Assembly: GCA_944393295.1 (NCBI GenBank)
Contig: CALXZR010000132.1
Span: 1-33,029 of the forward strand
Direction: 5' to 3'
Source: an uncultured Clostridia bacterium
Lineage (GTDB): Bacteria > Bacillota_A > Clostridia > TANB77 > CAG-508
DNA: 33,029 bases
A program made the translations under genes and the position numbers. Below are positions 25,058-32,862 of this stretch, one piece after another; position 1 is the stretch's first letter; the number at the start of each line of letters is the position of its first letter. The notes beneath the pieces are model-generated. The model was not told where the DNA came from, did not search any database, and saw nothing but the letters and a program-made list of their open reading frames with translations.

Positions 25058-26563
25058 TTAAATTTCTATTTCATAAATTTCTGCAGCATTTAATTTCTGC
25101 AAATATTCTTCATTTTTAAAATCTTTATCAAATTTATTCTTATCTACTCCTTCATTACAAATTAAAAAGAAGTGTTTTTCGTTTTCAATTATTTCTTTGA
25201 ATTTTTCTATATCTTCGTAATTGATAATAACAGATTTTTCGGACAAAGTAAATAAGTATATATCGTCTAAAAACCTATTATTTTTTGTATTAAATACATA
25301 TACAATTGGTAATTTTTTCTCCTCTACCTTTTGTGCTATATGGTTATATTTGCTATAACTATATTCGAATTTTGTTCTAGCTACAAATGGCAAATAGCAC
25401 ATTATTAGGAATAAAAAGCATTCTAAAAACAATGTATCTTTATTAGTCCAAAATTGTTTTAAATATATTTTTATATAATATATAGAGCTTATTATAGTTA
25501 CAGAGTATATTGGTATTAAATATCTATTTTCAGTATATGGTGCATTTTTGCTAACTACTAAAAAATAAAATATTAATGGATACAAAAGAAATTTTATTAA
25601 ATTCCTTGCTGAGGATATTTGAGCCTTTCTTGCTTTTTTCTTTGATATTGCCACAATTAAAAATATAAATGTTGGTAGCAAATAATAATAAAAGTCTTTA
25701 TTTGCAATCCATATAAATACAGCAAGTTTTTTATAAGTTTCAAATGCATTAGTATTTTTCTCAATTCCTCTATTCCCATAAAGTATATGTTGTGTTGCAT
25801 AAGGCCAAATTAGGAGGTATATAAAAGCAGATAATATACATGCAAGATTATACTTTTTTAAATCTTCAAATCTTTTGTTTTTTATGCATAAAAAGCAATA
25901 TACTAAGTAAAGCCCAAAAACATATATAAAGTAATAATAATGTGTTAATCCACCAATTAATAAAAAAGGAATTAGCTTTAAGAAATCTTTTACTTTTGCG
26001 TTTTTATTTTTGTATAGTTTAATGTGCATATATGTAATTATTAATATATTTAAATTACATAATTCATACATTCTAATATACAAGCAACTATTTAATGCTA
26101 TACCAGAAAAAGCATTTACAAAGGATACTGCTAAAGCATAATATGGATTTTGAAATAGTTCTTTGCTAATTAAATATACAAATATAGTAGAAATTGCAAA
26201 AAATAAAATATTTAAAGCTATACCTGTCCATTTAGTAAAATTGTCAATAGTAAAAGTAGCTACTATTCTAAGTAAAAAATAATAAAATGGCGGATGTACA
26301 TCATTTATTTGATTTTCTATTACTTGTTTAAAATTAAATATTTCATTTTTATTTACTGTTAGATAATCTAAGTAATATTCTTTTGAATGCCACGTATTTA
26401 AGAAATCTTTATTATCTGCTATATTCAAATTGTTATAATTCATAAGTCCATAAGAATATGCTTCATCCATATGAAAATATTCTTTTTGGAAGCCTAAATA
26501 AATTCTAGCGATTATTCCTATAAAAATTATTAAAACTAATATTATAATTATATTTCTTTTCAT
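25058..26563 (-). CDS. GT-C membrane glycosyltransferase (GT39/PMT-like)
   Basis: About 501 residues with 10-12 membrane helices and a soluble C-terminal domain of about 80 residues. The first outer loop has YFHMDEAYSYG, with the acidic pair typical of GT-C active sites. NDVHPPFYYFLLRIV (about 89-103) and SCLYIRMYELCNLNIL (about 160-175) are further signatures of this group. Such enzymes take a sugar from a polyprenyl phosphate carrier and place it on lipid, wall polymer or protein outside the cell. I chose the ATG at 26563; an ATG two codons earlier almost touches the AGAGAAG site. It is the first gene of an operon with a two-component system 18 bases downstream, suggesting signal-controlled surface modification. 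Confidence 0.85.
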   Translation of the reverse strand: MKRNIIIILVLIIFIGIIARIYLGFQKEYFHMDEAYSYGLMNYNNLNIADNKDFLNTWHSKEYYLDYLTVNKNEIFNFKQVIENQINDVHPPFYYFLLRIVATFTIDNFTKWTGIALNILFFAISTIFVYLISKELFQNPYYALAVSFVNAFSGIALNSCLYIRMYELCNLNILIITYMHIKLYKNKNAKVKDFLKLIPFLLIGGLTHYYYFIYVFGLYLVYCFLCIKNKRFEDLKKYNLACILSAFIYLLIWPYATQHILYGNRGIEKNTNAFETYKKLAVFIWIANKDFYYYLLPTFIFLIVAISKKKARKAQISSARNLIKFLLYPLIFYFLVVSKNAPYTENRYLIPIYSVTIISSIYYIKIYLKQFWTNKDTLFLECFLFLIMCYLPFVARTKFEYSYSKYNHIAQKVEEKKLPIVYVFNTKNNRFLDDIYLFTLSEKSVIINYEDIEKFKEIIENEKHFFLICNEGVDKNKFDKDFKNEEYLQKLNAAEIYEIEI

Positions 26564-26648
26564 ATTCATCTTCTCTTTATATATATTTATTAAAGTTTTA
26601 GCTTGTAGCTATACTAACATATAAAAATAAAGATAAAAGATATAAAAA

Positions 26649-26666
26649 GGTTAAGATTTGGTAAAG
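26649..26666 (-). promoter_or_regulatory. candidate response-regulator site upstream of the GT-C operon
   Basis: On the minus strand CTTTACC and CTTAACC are direct repeats with an 11-base period, the usual layout of OmpR/PhoB-family half-sites. They lie upstream of an otherwise weak promoter region. Binding by the regulator at 24347 is inferred. Confidence 0.4.
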
Positions 26667-26674
26667 TTTTTAGA

Positions 26675-26709
26675 TAAAAAAACTGCTAGCTAAAATCAGC
26701 TAGCAGTTT
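26675..26709 (-). terminator. terminator of the RloA/RloB operon
   Basis: AAACTGCTAGCT (26680-26691) pairs with AGCTAGCAGTTT (26698-26709) around a 6-base loop. A U-run follows on the minus strand. It starts 7 bases past the RloB stop codon. Confidence 0.9.
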
Positions 26710-26716
26710 AAATGTT

Positions 26717-27388
26717 TTAAATATATTCTCTTAAATATTCAAAAATTTTATAAACTTCTGTTGACGGATTTCTTTTACTTGGTGGGAGAAATTCATCATA
26801 GTTTTCACTTATTTCTTTTGAATTTTTTATTCCTTGCTCTAGATATGGAAGTAGCTTTTGATAATTATCTACATTGTTTTTATTATAAACTCCTAATTGC
26901 TTACTTTCAAAAAATTCTCTTACTTTTTTCAAACAAGTATCTTTGTTTAATTCGGATTCATACTTTACAAAATTTAATAAAATCCAGTATTCAAAGTTTG
27001 GCAAGTTCCAAATTGCATGATATCTTATATTGAAATTTCTTCTATTTAATTTATCACATTCATATTTCACTCTATCAAAGCTGTCATCAGAATAATCGTC
27101 TTTATCGTAAACAATCCATACATGTTTCGGTGTTATTTCAGAATTATTTACTTCATTTATAGCATCTTGCAATAAATCTGTTGTTCCTTTTCCTTTGCCT
27201 TTTGGAATAACTTTTATTTTATCTGGAAATTTCTTATTTATTTCTTTTGCAAATTCATCAAAATAGTTTGGTTCTGTTTCTGTTCCTTCACTTATTATTA
27301 AATGATGTTCTGCTGTTACTTGCTTTTTTGCATCCCTTCTTGGTTCTGCCCATTGTTTATCTATATCTGATTTTTTTATTCTTTTCAA
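26717..27388 (-). CDS. rloB: RloB-like TOPRIM-type defence protein
   Basis: 223 residues. The sequence shows IISEGTETEPNYFDEF (31-46, conserved E34), HVWIVYDKDDY (89-99, with D95/D97/D98) and NLPNFEYWILLNF (128-140), the RloB (PF13707) pattern, related to TOPRIM nuclease folds. It is a partner of RloA-type ATPases; the AbiLi/AbiLii phage-abortion pair has the same composition. The start is TTG: GGGAGGAA overlaps the RloA stop codon, the TTG follows 11 bases later, and no other start codon occurs before the conserved region. The effector action is thought to be nucleic-acid cleavage, not demonstrated here. Confidence 0.88.
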   Translation of the reverse strand: MKRIKKSDIDKQWAEPRRDAKKQVTAEHHLIISEGTETEPNYFDEFAKEINKKFPDKIKVIPKGKGKGTTDLLQDAINEVNNSEITPKHVWIVYDKDDYSDDSFDRVKYECDKLNRRNFNIRYHAIWNLPNFEYWILLNFVKYESELNKDTCLKKVREFFESKQLGVYNKNNVDNYQKLLPYLEQGIKNSKEISENYDEFLPPSKRNPSTEVYKIFEYLREYI

Positions 27389-27394
27389 AAAGTT

Positions 27395-28630
27395 TTATTC
27401 CTCCCAATTTAGAATTCTCTTTAAATATGGATCTGCTCCATATCTTCCTTCAATATATTGTTTATTGTAAGCACTTTGGATTTTTATTCTTTCACCTTTT
27501 TCATCTCTTATGTCATATAAACAATAAATTTCGCTGGCATTTTCTTCGTTCTTACAAGCAAACCATATTTCATCTCTTCTAAATACATCTCTATTCATTG
27601 TTGTTAAATCATGTGAAGAAAATATTAGCTGTGCATTTTTGTTGTTTATATTTTTATTTTTGAATAACTTTATAGTATATTCAATTAATTTAGGATGCAA
27701 TTTAGAACTTAGTTCATCTATAATTGCTACTCCTCCTCTAGCTAATATATCTATTATAAAAGGTAATAAATTAAATAATTTCTTAGTTCCTTCTGATTCC
27801 TGTTTTAAGTTTAGTTCATAATTATTATGTTTTAAAATAAGTTTAATCTTATTAGCACTTTCTTCATTTTCTGAAGGTACTTTCTCTATTCTATAATCTG
27901 AAACATCTATATCCATATTCTCTAATAATTTTAATATTCTGTTTTTATACTTACCATCTTCTAATATTCTAACATTCATTTTATTTTCAATATTACTGTT
28001 AGCATAATTTAAAGCTAATACATTCTCAAACCAATTCATAGTTGATTCTACAATTTCTATATTAGTAAAAATACTTAAATTAGACAAATATGGCACTTCT
28101 TCATTTACTTGAATAGATACTTTTTCTTTTTTTAATACATCTCCAAGATCTATTTCATTGTTTTTACGTTCAAAAATTTTTGTTGGTTTTTTTGTTCCAA
28201 AATCTCTAATGTACAAATATTCCTCTATTATTTTATTGTTTAATAAAGATATTCCATATTTAAATTCTGTCTTTTCATTTCCAAAAAGAACTTCAAATTC
28301 TGTTGGATTATTTTTGGATTCTTCATTAAACAAATATGGTGAATACTCAATTAAAAAAGAAAATAATGGATTTGATAATTTTTCTTTATTATTAAGTTTA
28401 AAAAATAATTTAGGTCTAATAATTATTGAAACAAGAAAAACAAGAGCCTCTAACACACCAGATTTTCCACCTCCATTTGGTCCGTATAAAACAGCTACAG
28501 GTAAAATTTTTTCTCCTTTTGTATCACATAATAAACTCTCTTCAAATTCGTTTGTATTTACAGCACGCATATCTAAAATAGTTTCATCTTTATAAGATTT
28601 AAAATTTTTAAATTTAAAATAATATAACAT
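27395..28630 (-). CDS. rloA: RloA-like AAA/ABC-type ATPase
   Basis: 411 residues, the OLD/RloA type. A strand-rich start (LYYFKFKNFKSYKDE) precedes the Walker A GPNGGGKS (50-57). A variable middle follows, then the signature-like QESEGTKKLFNLLP (277-290), Walker B VAIIDELSSKLHP (301-313) and the H-loop IFSSHDLTTM (336-345). It ends ADPYLKRILNWEE, characteristic of RloA proteins. It probably senses infection and licenses RloB; the trigger is unknown. GAGGGAAAA precedes the ATG and a near-consensus promoter lies at 28680-28708. With the terminator behind rloB this makes a self-contained two-gene defence unit. Confidence 0.9.
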   Translation of the reverse strand: MLYYFKFKNFKSYKDETILDMRAVNTNEFEESLLCDTKGEKILPVAVLYGPNGGGKSGVLEALVFLVSIIIRPKLFFKLNNKEKLSNPLFSFLIEYSPYLFNEESKNNPTEFEVLFGNEKTEFKYGISLLNNKIIEEYLYIRDFGTKKPTKIFERKNNEIDLGDVLKKEKVSIQVNEEVPYLSNLSIFTNIEIVESTMNWFENVLALNYANSNIENKMNVRILEDGKYKNRILKLLENMDIDVSDYRIEKVPSENEESANKIKLILKHNNYELNLKQESEGTKKLFNLLPFIIDILARGGVAIIDELSSKLHPKLIEYTIKLFKNKNINNKNAQLIFSSHDLTTMNRDVFRRDEIWFACKNEENASEIYCLYDIRDEKGERIKIQSAYNKQYIEGRYGADPYLKRILNWEE

Positions 28631-28679
28631 TATATTTTCCCTCTTTCTATTTACCTCTATATTATTCTACTTTTAATAT

Positions 28680-28708
28680 ATAATACCATTATTAACAGAT
28701 TTAGTCAA
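28680..28708 (-). promoter_or_regulatory. promoter of the RloA/RloB operon
   Basis: TTGACT (28703-28708) and TATTAT (28680-28685) are separated by 17 bases, about 50 bases upstream of the rloA ATG. Confidence 0.8.
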
Positions 28709-28777
28709 GTTATTATTTGCTTTAAGATGTTTTTTTCTGTATTTTGCATAATAAATCTGTTTTTAGCATTTTTTGTC

Positions 28778-28825
28778 AAAAAAATACACCTTTGCTTAGT
28801 TTATATATATTCTAAGCAAGGTGTA
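28778..28825 (-). terminator. terminator of the 68-residue gene
   Basis: TACACCTTTGCTTAG (28785-28799) pairs with CTAAGCAAGGTGTA (28812-28825), with one bulged base. Seven U follow on the minus strand. Confidence 0.88.
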
Positions 28826-28835
28826 CATGTTTTTA

Positions 28836-29042
28836 TTATATAAAGAAAAAAAATCCTTTTACTTTATTTACAATTTTTGAAAAAAATCCTTCATTTCTTA
28901 AAGCTAAAGCTTTTATGTTTTGCTTTTCCTTACTAGAATCATAGTGATAAAGCAAATCGTAATATGCTTTTCTAAAAGCTTCTATATTTTCCTTTTCTTT
29001 ATTAAGTTCATCTTTGTTTAAATCTGTATTTAAATTTGCCAT
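28836..29042 (-). CDS. small protein of unknown function, 68 residues
   Basis: Not recognised. It is a highly charged helical protein (NKDELNKEKENIEAFRKAYY, then SSKEKQNIKALALRNEG) that ends in a basic, aromatic tail, FFSKIVNKVKGFFFFI, which could lie as an amphipathic helix on the membrane. GAGGAA lies 9 bases upstream of the ATG, with a good promoter and a strong terminator, so it is very likely a real, singly transcribed gene. It lies between the RloA/RloB unit and the ECF sigma operon but is transcribed separately from both. Confidence 0.7.
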   Translation of the reverse strand: MANLNTDLNKDELNKEKENIEAFRKAYYDLLYHYDSSKEKQNIKALALRNEGFFSKIVNKVKGFFFFI

Positions 29043-29056
29043 TACATATTCCTCTG

Positions 29057-29084
29057 TATATACTTTTTCTAAAAAGAGTATATC
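29057..29084. promoter_or_regulatory. imperfect inverted repeat over the -10 of the 68-residue gene
   Basis: TATATACTTTTT and AAAAAGAGTATAT face each other around two bases, with a two-base insertion in one arm. The right arm covers the -10 box, as an operator would. Part of the symmetry may come simply from A/T runs. Confidence 0.3.
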
Positions 29085-29104
29085 ATAACTTTAAGCATTT
29101 TCAA
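29077..29104 (-). promoter_or_regulatory. promoter of the 68-residue gene
   Basis: TTGAAA (29099-29104) and TATACT (29077-29082) are separated by 16 bases, about 35 bases upstream of the ATG. Confidence 0.65.
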
Positions 29105-29112
29105 ATACAAAA

Positions 29113-29760
29113 TCAATTTTTAATCAATTTGTTACAATGTTTCTTAGTAAATTTAAATAATATTACTATTGCTACAATTACAATTGTGCTAATACAACAT
29201 ATTTTTATAATATTGCTGGTTTTAGCAATTTCTTCATTTACTGATGTAAAATTATTTTTTGTTGCAGATATTTTTTCTATTTCTTCGTTAGTTTGGGTTT
29301 CTTTTTGCAAAGCTTCTGGATGCTCTTTTTTATATTCTTCAAATTTTTCTAAAAACTTATCATAATTTTTTGGGGTATCTGCTATGTAATCTACTACATA
29401 GTTTCCATATTCATCCTCACTCATCTCAACAAAAATCATAGAAAAAACTTTTTCATTATAGTTTTGCATAATTGCGTTTTCTTTCCATTTTGAATCTTCT
29501 AAATATGGAGTAATCATTACCTGTGCAAAAGAAGAAATTTTCTCTTCCTTATCTCCAAAATCTCCTATTGTTTGTATTTGATAATCTTTAATTCTAACTT
29601 CCTCTGGTACAGTATTTTCTTTAAATGAATCCATATATTTACATATTTTTTCTTTAGTTAAATCTATTTTTTCATAGCTACCGATACTCGCATAAACTAA
29701 ATTTATATTAGAAAAGAGTACAGCTACTAGTATTAAACCTAACAATATTTTATTTTTCAT
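29113..29760 (-). CDS. secreted, membrane-anchored protein of unknown function in the ECF sigma operon
   Basis: 215 residues: signal peptide about 1-25 (KNKILLGLILVAVLFSNINLVYA), an outer domain about 26-180, a C-terminal membrane helix about 184-203 (IIKICCISTIVIVAIVILF) and a short basic cytoplasmic tail. The outer part reads as a small folded domain followed by a Glu/Lys/Thr-rich stalk. I recognise no family. The ATG shares one base with the stop of the DUF4179-like gene (TAATG) and follows AGGAGGGAG, so it belongs to the sigma-factor operon. It may be a sensor accessory or an effector of the regulon. Confidence 0.8.
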   Translation of the reverse strand: MKNKILLGLILVAVLFSNINLVYASIGSYEKIDLTKEKICKYMDSFKENTVPEEVRIKDYQIQTIGDFGDKEEKISSFAQVMITPYLEDSKWKENAIMQNYNEKVFSMIFVEMSEDEYGNYVVDYIADTPKNYDKFLEKFEEYKKEHPEALQKETQTNEEIEKISATKNNFTSVNEEIAKTSNIIKICCISTIVIVAIVILFKFTKKHCNKLIKN

Positions 29761-31073
29761 TATACTCCCTCCTTATTTAATATAATTTCAAAATCATTTC
29801 CATTATGTTTAATGTGCAGAGTAATCTCATCTGTTAAATCATACTTGGTTAAATCAAAGTTTCCATATAATTTTAATACTCCAGTTTGGCTATTATAGCT
29901 ATTACCTCTAGTTTCTCTGTTTGTTTGTATTGTTTCAAATTTTTCTCCTTTATTGTTTGTAATATACCACTCAACATTATAATATTTTTCTCTAAAACTT
30001 GCTTGTTTTTCTCTTATAGCTTGTATTTCTGGTGAATATTCTCTTAAAGCACCTAAATAATTTAAAATCTCATCTGTACATAACTCTTCATTTTCACCAC
30101 TTTTATATAAAATATTATAAAATTTTTGCTCCTCGCTTGACAATTCACTAGAATCTGGATAATCTACATTTTCAAGCTTTGTATTTAGCTGAATTTCTGT
30201 TCCTGTCTCAGTTATAATGGCTTTTGCTAGTTCATATTTCTCATTTTCTGTAGATTTTTGCTTATAAGAAATTTCTTCTCTATTATATATTTGCTCTGGT
30301 ACATCTAAAGAGAATTTCCAATTTCCTAAGAGATTAATTTCTTCATCTCCAAAGCTAGTTTCATTTTTTGAAATTTTTATATTATTCATCTCTATATTTA
30401 GTTTTTTACATTTTGGATATGTTGAATTTTCTCCTGTATAAATTGCATATACAATATTTATCTTATTTCCATCTCTACTTTCTATAAAAGTTCCTACTCC
30501 ACTATTTATAAATTGTTCTGCAGTTGCTGTATCTGCATTATAACTTAAGTTTTTTTCTTTGCAGAAATTGTTAAAGATTTCTGTATCTAAGCAATACAAA
30601 ACATTATTATTTTCATCTGATATTATTAAATCTGGAAAATTCATTTCTACAATTTCTTCTGTAGAAATTATTTCTTTAGCTTTGCTAGAAAGCTCTACTT
30701 CGAAACTTATACTTAAATTGTAATTGTCCATTGTAAAATCTTTTACTTTAACTTTAGTTTCTAAATCTTCTATTTTTCTACCAGTTTCCATATTTTCTAT
30801 TACAGAATTAGCTGCCAAAGGTTCATCTTCTTGTTTCTGTATATAGCCTTCTTCAATTGCTCTGCCAAATCCATTTCCCGTTCCATATTTATTTTCATAA
30901 ATTTTTGTTGAAATTTCTTGTGCAAAAGCAATTCCAGTTATAGATAAACTACATATTGCAAACATAAATGTACTTTGTAAAATATTTTCTAATTTTGTTT
31001 TTCTTTTTTCTATTTTTTTAAATTTTTCTACTGCAATTTTATCTTGCAATTTCTTCAAAGTATCCTCTTCCAT
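29760..31073 (-). CDS. DUF4179-like membrane protein, probable anti-sigma factor
   Basis: 437 residues. A short cytoplasmic N-terminus (about 1-28, with a basic KKIEKRKTK stretch) is followed by one membrane helix (about 30-51, STFMFAICSLSITGIAFA) and a large outer part. Residues 80-260 resemble the DUF4179 extracellular domain (VKVKDFTMDNYNLSISFEVE, NFPDLIISDENNNVLY, NKINIVYAIYTG, LLGNWKFSLDVP). Proteins of this form directly after an ECF sigma gene usually hold the sigma factor at the membrane. Its start lies one base after the sigma gene's stop. The short cytoplasmic part as the sigma-binding segment is inferred. No zinc-binding HxxxCxxC motif is present. Confidence 0.8.
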   Translation of the reverse strand: MEEDTLKKLQDKIAVEKFKKIEKRKTKLENILQSTFMFAICSLSITGIAFAQEISTKIYENKYGTGNGFGRAIEEGYIQKQEDEPLAANSVIENMETGRKIEDLETKVKVKDFTMDNYNLSISFEVELSSKAKEIISTEEIVEMNFPDLIISDENNNVLYCLDTEIFNNFCKEKNLSYNADTATAEQFINSGVGTFIESRDGNKINIVYAIYTGENSTYPKCKKLNIEMNNIKISKNETSFGDEEINLLGNWKFSLDVPEQIYNREEISYKQKSTENEKYELAKAIITETGTEIQLNTKLENVDYPDSSELSSEEQKFYNILYKSGENEELCTDEILNYLGALREYSPEIQAIREKQASFREKYYNVEWYITNNKGEKFETIQTNRETRGNSYNSQTGVLKLYGNFDLTKYDLTDEITLHIKHNGNDFEIILNKEGV

Positions 31074-31074
31074 A

Positions 31075-31611
31075 CTAAAAACCTCCTATCTTTAAAATTT
31101 TTTTCATTTTTTCTCTAGTCCTATGTAATTTTGTTTTTACATTACTAGTACTTAAATTCAATTCTTTTGCAATTTGTTTTATCTTTTTCTCTTCGTAATA
31201 ATATTTTGTAAATATTTTATATTCTTGCTCTCCAATCATTTTCAGCTGTTCTAATATAAATATATTTATTTCACTAGCTTCTAAGTCATCTTCTATTTTT
31301 TTCAAAGGTAATATATTTTCCTGCAATTCCTCATTTCTCTCTTGTTTTAAATTTTCATGATATTTTTTATATACAATATTTCTAGTAATACCAGCTATAT
31401 ATGGACTAAACTTTTCATTTATTTTTAGTTTTTCTTGATTTTTCCAAACTATAAAAAAAACATCAGAAACAAGTTCTTCTTCATCTTCTTTGCTAAGTTT
31501 AGCAGTATTTCTTACTATTGTTAGTACATAACTATAAAAGTCTTTTACTACTTTTTCCATATCTAATTTGCCATGTACTATATACTTTTTTATTGCATTT
31601 TCCTTGCTCAT
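31075..31611 (-). CDS. ECF-type RNA polymerase sigma factor
   Basis: 178 residues. Region 2 is EKVVKDFYSYVLTIVRNTAK, EEELVSDVFFIVWKN and KFSPYIAGITRNIVYKKY (about 19-84). Region 4 is MIGEQEYKIFTKYYYEEKKI followed by the helix-turn-helix IAKELNLSTSNVKTKLHRTREKMKK (about 147-171). This is the sigma-70 ECF layout with no extra domains. AAAGGAG precedes the ATG. A TGCAACC motif (31670-31676), like an ECF -35 element, lies about 60 bases upstream and suggests self-activation. It heads a three-gene operon with its likely anti-sigma factor. Confidence 0.95.
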   Translation of the reverse strand: MSKENAIKKYIVHGKLDMEKVVKDFYSYVLTIVRNTAKLSKEDEEELVSDVFFIVWKNQEKLKINEKFSPYIAGITRNIVYKKYHENLKQERNEELQENILPLKKIEDDLEASEINIFILEQLKMIGEQEYKIFTKYYYEEKKIKQIAKELNLSTSNVKTKLHRTREKMKKILKIGGF

Positions 31612-31669
31612 ATTTTTCTCCTTTATAAGATATACCTTACACTTATATATTTCCTAAAAATAGTAAAAA

Positions 31670-31676
31670 GGTTGCA
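31670..31676 (-). promoter_or_regulatory. candidate ECF-type -35 element upstream of the sigma operon
   Basis: TGCAACC followed by a T-rich run resembles the AAC-containing -35 elements of ECF promoters. The expected CGT-type -10 is not clear, so support is only partial. The motif lies just beyond the terminator at 31673-31706 and slightly overlaps its U-tract. Confidence 0.4.
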
Positions 31677-31706
31677 AAAAAATAAAAAGTCCAAAGGACT
31701 TTTTAT
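31673..31706 (-). terminator. terminator of the 340-residue membrane protein gene
   Basis: ATAAAAAGTCC (31682-31692) pairs with GGACTTTTTAT (31696-31706) around AAA. A long U-run follows on the minus strand. Confidence 0.85.
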
Positions 31707-31749
31707 CTTCTAAAAAATTATCTGAAAATTCTACTTTATATGCCATATT

Positions 31750-32772
31750 TTACAACAATTCTTTTTTATTTTTCTTTTTTCCATAAAGTTCTTTCATTTG
31801 TTTAATGTTTTCTTTTGTATAACCTACTGCTACATTTGGATTTTTAGAATAAATTGTATTCCAAATTTCATCAAAAGCTTCTTTTTTAGCCTTTGTGATA
31901 AATTCAACAGTAGCAATATTGTGTACTTTTCCATCATTTGTCATTACTTTTATTGATTTAGAAGTTCTTATTCCATTAGTTCTTTGTTCAAATACATACA
32001 TCCAAACAATATCTTTATATTCTATAACTTTAAACTTTCCACCAAAATTTACTATAAAACTGTTTGTTAAGCATAGGTTTGCTTTTTCATAGTAAAATGC
32101 TGATGGATCATTCATTTCATCATCTAATTTTTCACGTTCAGTTTCGTCCATTTTCTTTATAGCATTGCTAAATGTAGCTTTTTCAATTATTACAAGTATA
32201 ACAGCAACTATTCCAATTACTCCTACTATTAAACCTATCATTACTAGCATATTGCTAGTTTCTGTATATTCTGCTGTTGTATCTAAATAAATATCTCCAA
32301 AATAGTTTTCAAATTCTGCCTCTGGTATTTGATATTCTTCCTCTAAGCCTTCGTTGTAAGCTTCTAAAGCATATTGTTTAATATCGCTTGGTATTGTTCT
32401 TGTAATACCTTCTATTTGTATAGGATTTTCATAAATATCTTCTTTATTTAATTCTTCAAATTTTGATGGACTCATATATGTAATATATAAAAATTCTCCA
32501 TCAGTTATTATATAATATCTATTTACTCCATCTGTGTCTTCTGCAAATGCATAAGGTATTTCAGCAACACTAACATAAGATTTTTTACCCTCTCTATCTG
32601 TGCTTAATATTGTAGTGTTTAGGTCTTGTTTTTCTGCATCTACTTTTTCGTCCAATTTTTGAGAAGCTATAAAGCATCCAACTGCAACAACAATAACTAA
32701 GATCCATATTATTAAGTTCCTATTTTTCCTTTTTGTAGCTTTTTGCATACTTTCGTTTCTAAATTGATTCAT
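31750..32772 (-). CDS. membrane protein of unknown function, two helices
   Basis: 340 residues: a basic cytoplasmic start, membrane helix about 22-40 (LIIWILVIVVAVGCFIASQ), an outer domain about 41-172 with a strand pattern (KSYVSVAEIPYAFAE, NRYYIITDGEFLYITYMS), a second helix about 173-197 (MLVMIGLIVGVIGIVAVILVI), and a cytoplasmic C-terminal domain. The last part (FYYEKANLCLTNSFIVNFGG, FKVIEYKDIVWMYVFEQRTN, SIKVMTNDGKVHNIAT) looks like the PH-like strands seen in DUF6709-type proteins; I hold that match loosely. AAAGGGG lies upstream of the ATG. It is flanked by its own terminator and is not part of the sigma operon. Confidence 0.75.
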   Translation of the reverse strand: MNQFRNESMQKATKRKNRNLIIWILVIVVAVGCFIASQKLDEKVDAEKQDLNTTILSTDREGKKSYVSVAEIPYAFAEDTDGVNRYYIITDGEFLYITYMSPSKFEELNKEDIYENPIQIEGITRTIPSDIKQYALEAYNEGLEEEYQIPEAEFENYFGDIYLDTTAEYTETSNMLVMIGLIVGVIGIVAVILVIIEKATFSNAIKKMDETEREKLDDEMNDPSAFYYEKANLCLTNSFIVNFGGKFKVIEYKDIVWMYVFEQRTNGIRTSKSIKVMTNDGKVHNIATVEFITKAKKEAFDEIWNTIYSKNPNVAVGYTKENIKQMKELYGKKKNKKELL

Positions 32773-32862
32773 GTTCTATTCCCCTTTATAAAAAATTAAA
32801 ATAATTGGTATGCATTTATATTAACATATAATAAAAAAAATTAATATACTTTTTAAATATTT

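Noticed and set aside
28158..28595. Plus-strand 145-residue frame opposite rloA
   Set aside because: It runs antisense to the Walker A region of rloA and has no promoter or ribosome site of its own.
20631..28825. Shared AGCAAGGT sequence in the hairpins at 20631-20656 and 28785-28825 as a dispersed repeat
   Set aside because: Only eight bases agree and the stems otherwise differ. Both are explained as ordinary terminators.
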